From: Comamonas sp. lk
GTDB lineage: Bacteria; Pseudomonadota; Gammaproteobacteria; Burkholderiales; Burkholderiaceae_C
DNA: 7,464 nucleotides
Direction of reading: 5' to 3'
Assembly: GCA_945898105.1 (NCBI GenBank)
Contig: CAMDHL010000099.1
Location: 1 to 7,464, forward strand
The translations under genes were made by a program, and so were the position numbers. Shown piece by piece: positions 6,331 to 7,464 of this stretch. The notes under the pieces were generated by a model. The model saw only the letters and a program-made list of their open reading frames with translations, was not told where the DNA came from and did no database searches. Positions within the stretch are counted from its first letter, which is position 1; every line of letters starts with the position of its first letter.

Positions 6331-7200
6331 ATGAGTGAACCGGAAAGCAATCCTGAGGGTCGTGTGGCGCTGTTTCAAAGCCGCGAAATCCGCCGCGCGC
6401 TCCACAACGATGAGTGGTGGTTCGTCATCACCGACATCATTTCCGCGCTGACGGATGCCGCCGATCCGTCGGACTATTGGAAAAAGATGCGTAGGCGCGA
6501 CCCCGATTTGAGCCTGGATAGCCAAGGGGGGGGGCAAATTGACCCCCCCCTTGCTCTGGCATTTGATACAGCGGGTGGACGCCAAAAAATCCAGTGCTGG
6601 AATACGCAAGGCATTTTCCGCCTGATCCAATCCATCCCCAGCCCGAAGGCCGAGCCGTTCAAACGCTGGCTGGCCAAGGTAGGCAAAGAACGCCTGGACG
6701 AGATCGAAAACCCCGAGCTGGCCATGGGCCGGATGCAAGAGCTTTACGAGAAAAAGGGCTACCCCAAGGAGTGGATCGACAAGCGCCTGCGCGGCATTGC
6801 GGTGCGCCAGGACCTGACCGACGAGTGGAAGCAGCGCGGGGTGACCAACAGCCAGGAATTCGCCATCCTTACCAACGAAATCATGCACGGCACCTTTGCG
6901 CTAAAGGTGGACGAGTACAAGCAGGTGAAAGCGCTGGCGCGGGAGAACCTGCGCGACCACATGACCGACATCGAGCTGATCCTGACCATGCTGGCCGAGG
7001 CAACGACTACAAAGCTGCACCGCGACCGCGATTCGGTGGGCATGGCACCGCTCAAAAAGGATGCCAAAGATGGCGGCGCAGTAGCGGGGCGCACGCGCAA
7101 GGATATTGAGAAACAGAGTGGTCAACCCGTTATTTCGTCAGCAAACTTCAAACAGTTGGCGGTCAAAAAAGCCAAAAAAATCAAAGGTAGCGAAAACTGA
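6331..7200 (+). CDS. BRO-N domain / prophage antirepressor family protein
   Basis: An intact 289-aa soluble protein. Residues about 10-115 form the BRO-N domain (VALFQSREIRRALHNDEWWFVITDII, DPSDYWKKM, then WNTQGIFRLIQSIPSPKAEPFKRWLAKVG at 90-118), a DNA-binding fold of phage antirepressors and baculovirus BRO proteins. The rest matches the conserved tail of the bacterial chromosomal members: ELYEKKGYPKEWIDKRLRGI, DLTDEWKQRGV, EFAILTNEI, NLRDHMTDIELILTMLAEATTT at 206-227, then GGAVAGRTRKDIEKQSGQPVIS and a Lys-rich end (KKAKKIKG). The family is widespread but its cellular role is not established; acting on transcription of a nearby element is inference. The GGG GGG GGG codons for Gly66-68 and CCCCCCCC just after make a G9/C8 palindrome. 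The start is set by AAGGGAG. The next gene begins 2 bases after its stop, so the two are probably co-transcribed. Confidence 0.88.
   Translation: MSEPESNPEGRVALFQSREIRRALHNDEWWFVITDIISALTDAADPSDYWKKMRRRDPDLSLDSQGGGQIDPPLALAFDTAGGRQKIQCWNTQGIFRLIQSIPSPKAEPFKRWLAKVGKERLDEIENPELAMGRMQELYEKKGYPKEWIDKRLRGIAVRQDLTDEWKQRGVTNSQEFAILTNEIMHGTFALKVDEYKQVKALARENLRDHMTDIELILTMLAEATTTKLHRDRDSVGMAPLKKDAKDGGAVAGRTRKDIEKQSGQPVISSANFKQLAVKKAKKIKGSEN
6523..6553. repeat. G9...C8 homopolymer palindrome inside the BRO-N gene
   Basis: CAA followed by nine G's (6526-6534), eight bases CAAATTGA, then eight C's (6543-6550) and TTG. This gives an 11-bp perfect stem (6523-6533 with 6543-6553) around a 9-nt loop. It encodes QGGGQIDPPL with the frame intact at this length. 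Loss or gain of a single base in either tract would frameshift the gene at about codon 66-73 of 289. Confidence 0.95.
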
Positions 7201-7202
7201 TT

Positions 7203-7464
7203 ATGACCACAGATGCACTTTTCTGTTCGCTGTCGCCATTGCGCATTGCCGAGTCAATTCGATCAGCCCAACGCGCAGTCTGCTACGCCGCACCGGGCAT
7301 CCAATTGGATTTGGCGCAGGCCATGGTGGAAACGGCGGGTCGGTTAGGCAAAGAAATGCTGACCGTGAGTCTGGATTTTGACGACCGCGTCATGCGCATG
7401 GGTTACGGCGATATTGGCGCGGTGACCTTGTTGCTTGACGCTGGCATTTCGGTAAACAGTTCGC
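7203..7464 (+). CDS. Phospholipase D-like protein, N-terminal part (partial)
   Basis: The open frame runs from the ATG at 7203 off the window, giving 87 codons. The visible part reads MTTDALFCSLSPLRIAESI, then VCYAAPGIQLDLAQAMVE at about 27-44 and VSLDFDDRVMRMGYGDIGAV at about 55-74, followed by LLLDAGISVNSS. From memory this is the start of standalone bacterial phospholipase-D-like proteins of uncertain function. The HKD motif is not inside the visible part, so catalytic competence cannot be judged. The start lies 2 bases after the BRO-N stop, with AAAGG upstream overlapping the end of that gene, which suggests translational coupling. It belongs to a different PLD-like subfamily from the fragment at 5678, judging by the sequence. 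Nuclease rather than lipase activity would be expected near helicase-type genes, but that is inference. Confidence 0.65.
   Translation, partial: MTTDALFCSLSPLRIAESIRSAQRAVCYAAPGIQLDLAQAMVETAGRLGKEMLTVSLDFDDRVMRMGYGDIGAVTLLLDAGISVNSS

Overview
The window joins a conserved housekeeping block to the start of an accessory region. It looks like a betaproteobacterial chromosome, most likely Burkholderiales and probably Comamonadaceae-like. The reasons are the gene order rpmI-rplT-pheS-pheT-ihfA-merR, protein wording such as the PheT stretch TPNLAHCLSVYG and the N-terminally extended IhfA, a moderately high GC content, and a CCA-encoding tRNA-Pro. Genus-level placement is not possible by eye.

Bases 1-5203 hold six intact plus-strand genes: ribosomal proteins L35 and L20, both subunits of phenylalanyl-tRNA synthetase, the alpha subunit of integration host factor, and a small MerR-type regulator. 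This is a translation and nucleoid operon. A strong intrinsic hairpin with a T-run lies between rplT and pheS and could be an attenuator. A weaker hairpin with seven T's overlaps the pheT stop codon.

Bases 5228-5372 hold a complete tRNA-Pro(GGG) unit: a perfect TATAAT with a GC-rich discriminator, the 77-nt tRNA with encoded CCA, and an intrinsic terminator. Two inverted repeats are interleaved in that terminator. The conserved gene order ends here, as is common at a tRNA gene used as an integration site.

Bases 5373-7464 are accessory. After about 300 bases with no convincing gene comes a decayed locus. The first ~88 codons of a phospholipase-D-type (PLD) N-terminal domain, as found on large SNF2-like helicases of defence islands, are joined out of frame to what looks like the C-terminal tail of another large helicase-type protein. 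Both are broken. An intact BRO-N / prophage-antirepressor-family gene (289 aa) with a strong ribosome binding site follows. It carries a G9...C8 homopolymer palindrome inside its coding sequence, a candidate slippage site. Two bases after its stop begins a PLD-like protein gene that runs off the window.

The most interesting part is this tRNA-Pro-adjacent remnant plus the BRO/PLD gene pair. The individual families are known, so I do not claim a proven new system. The pairing and the homopolymer switch are the points worth testing.
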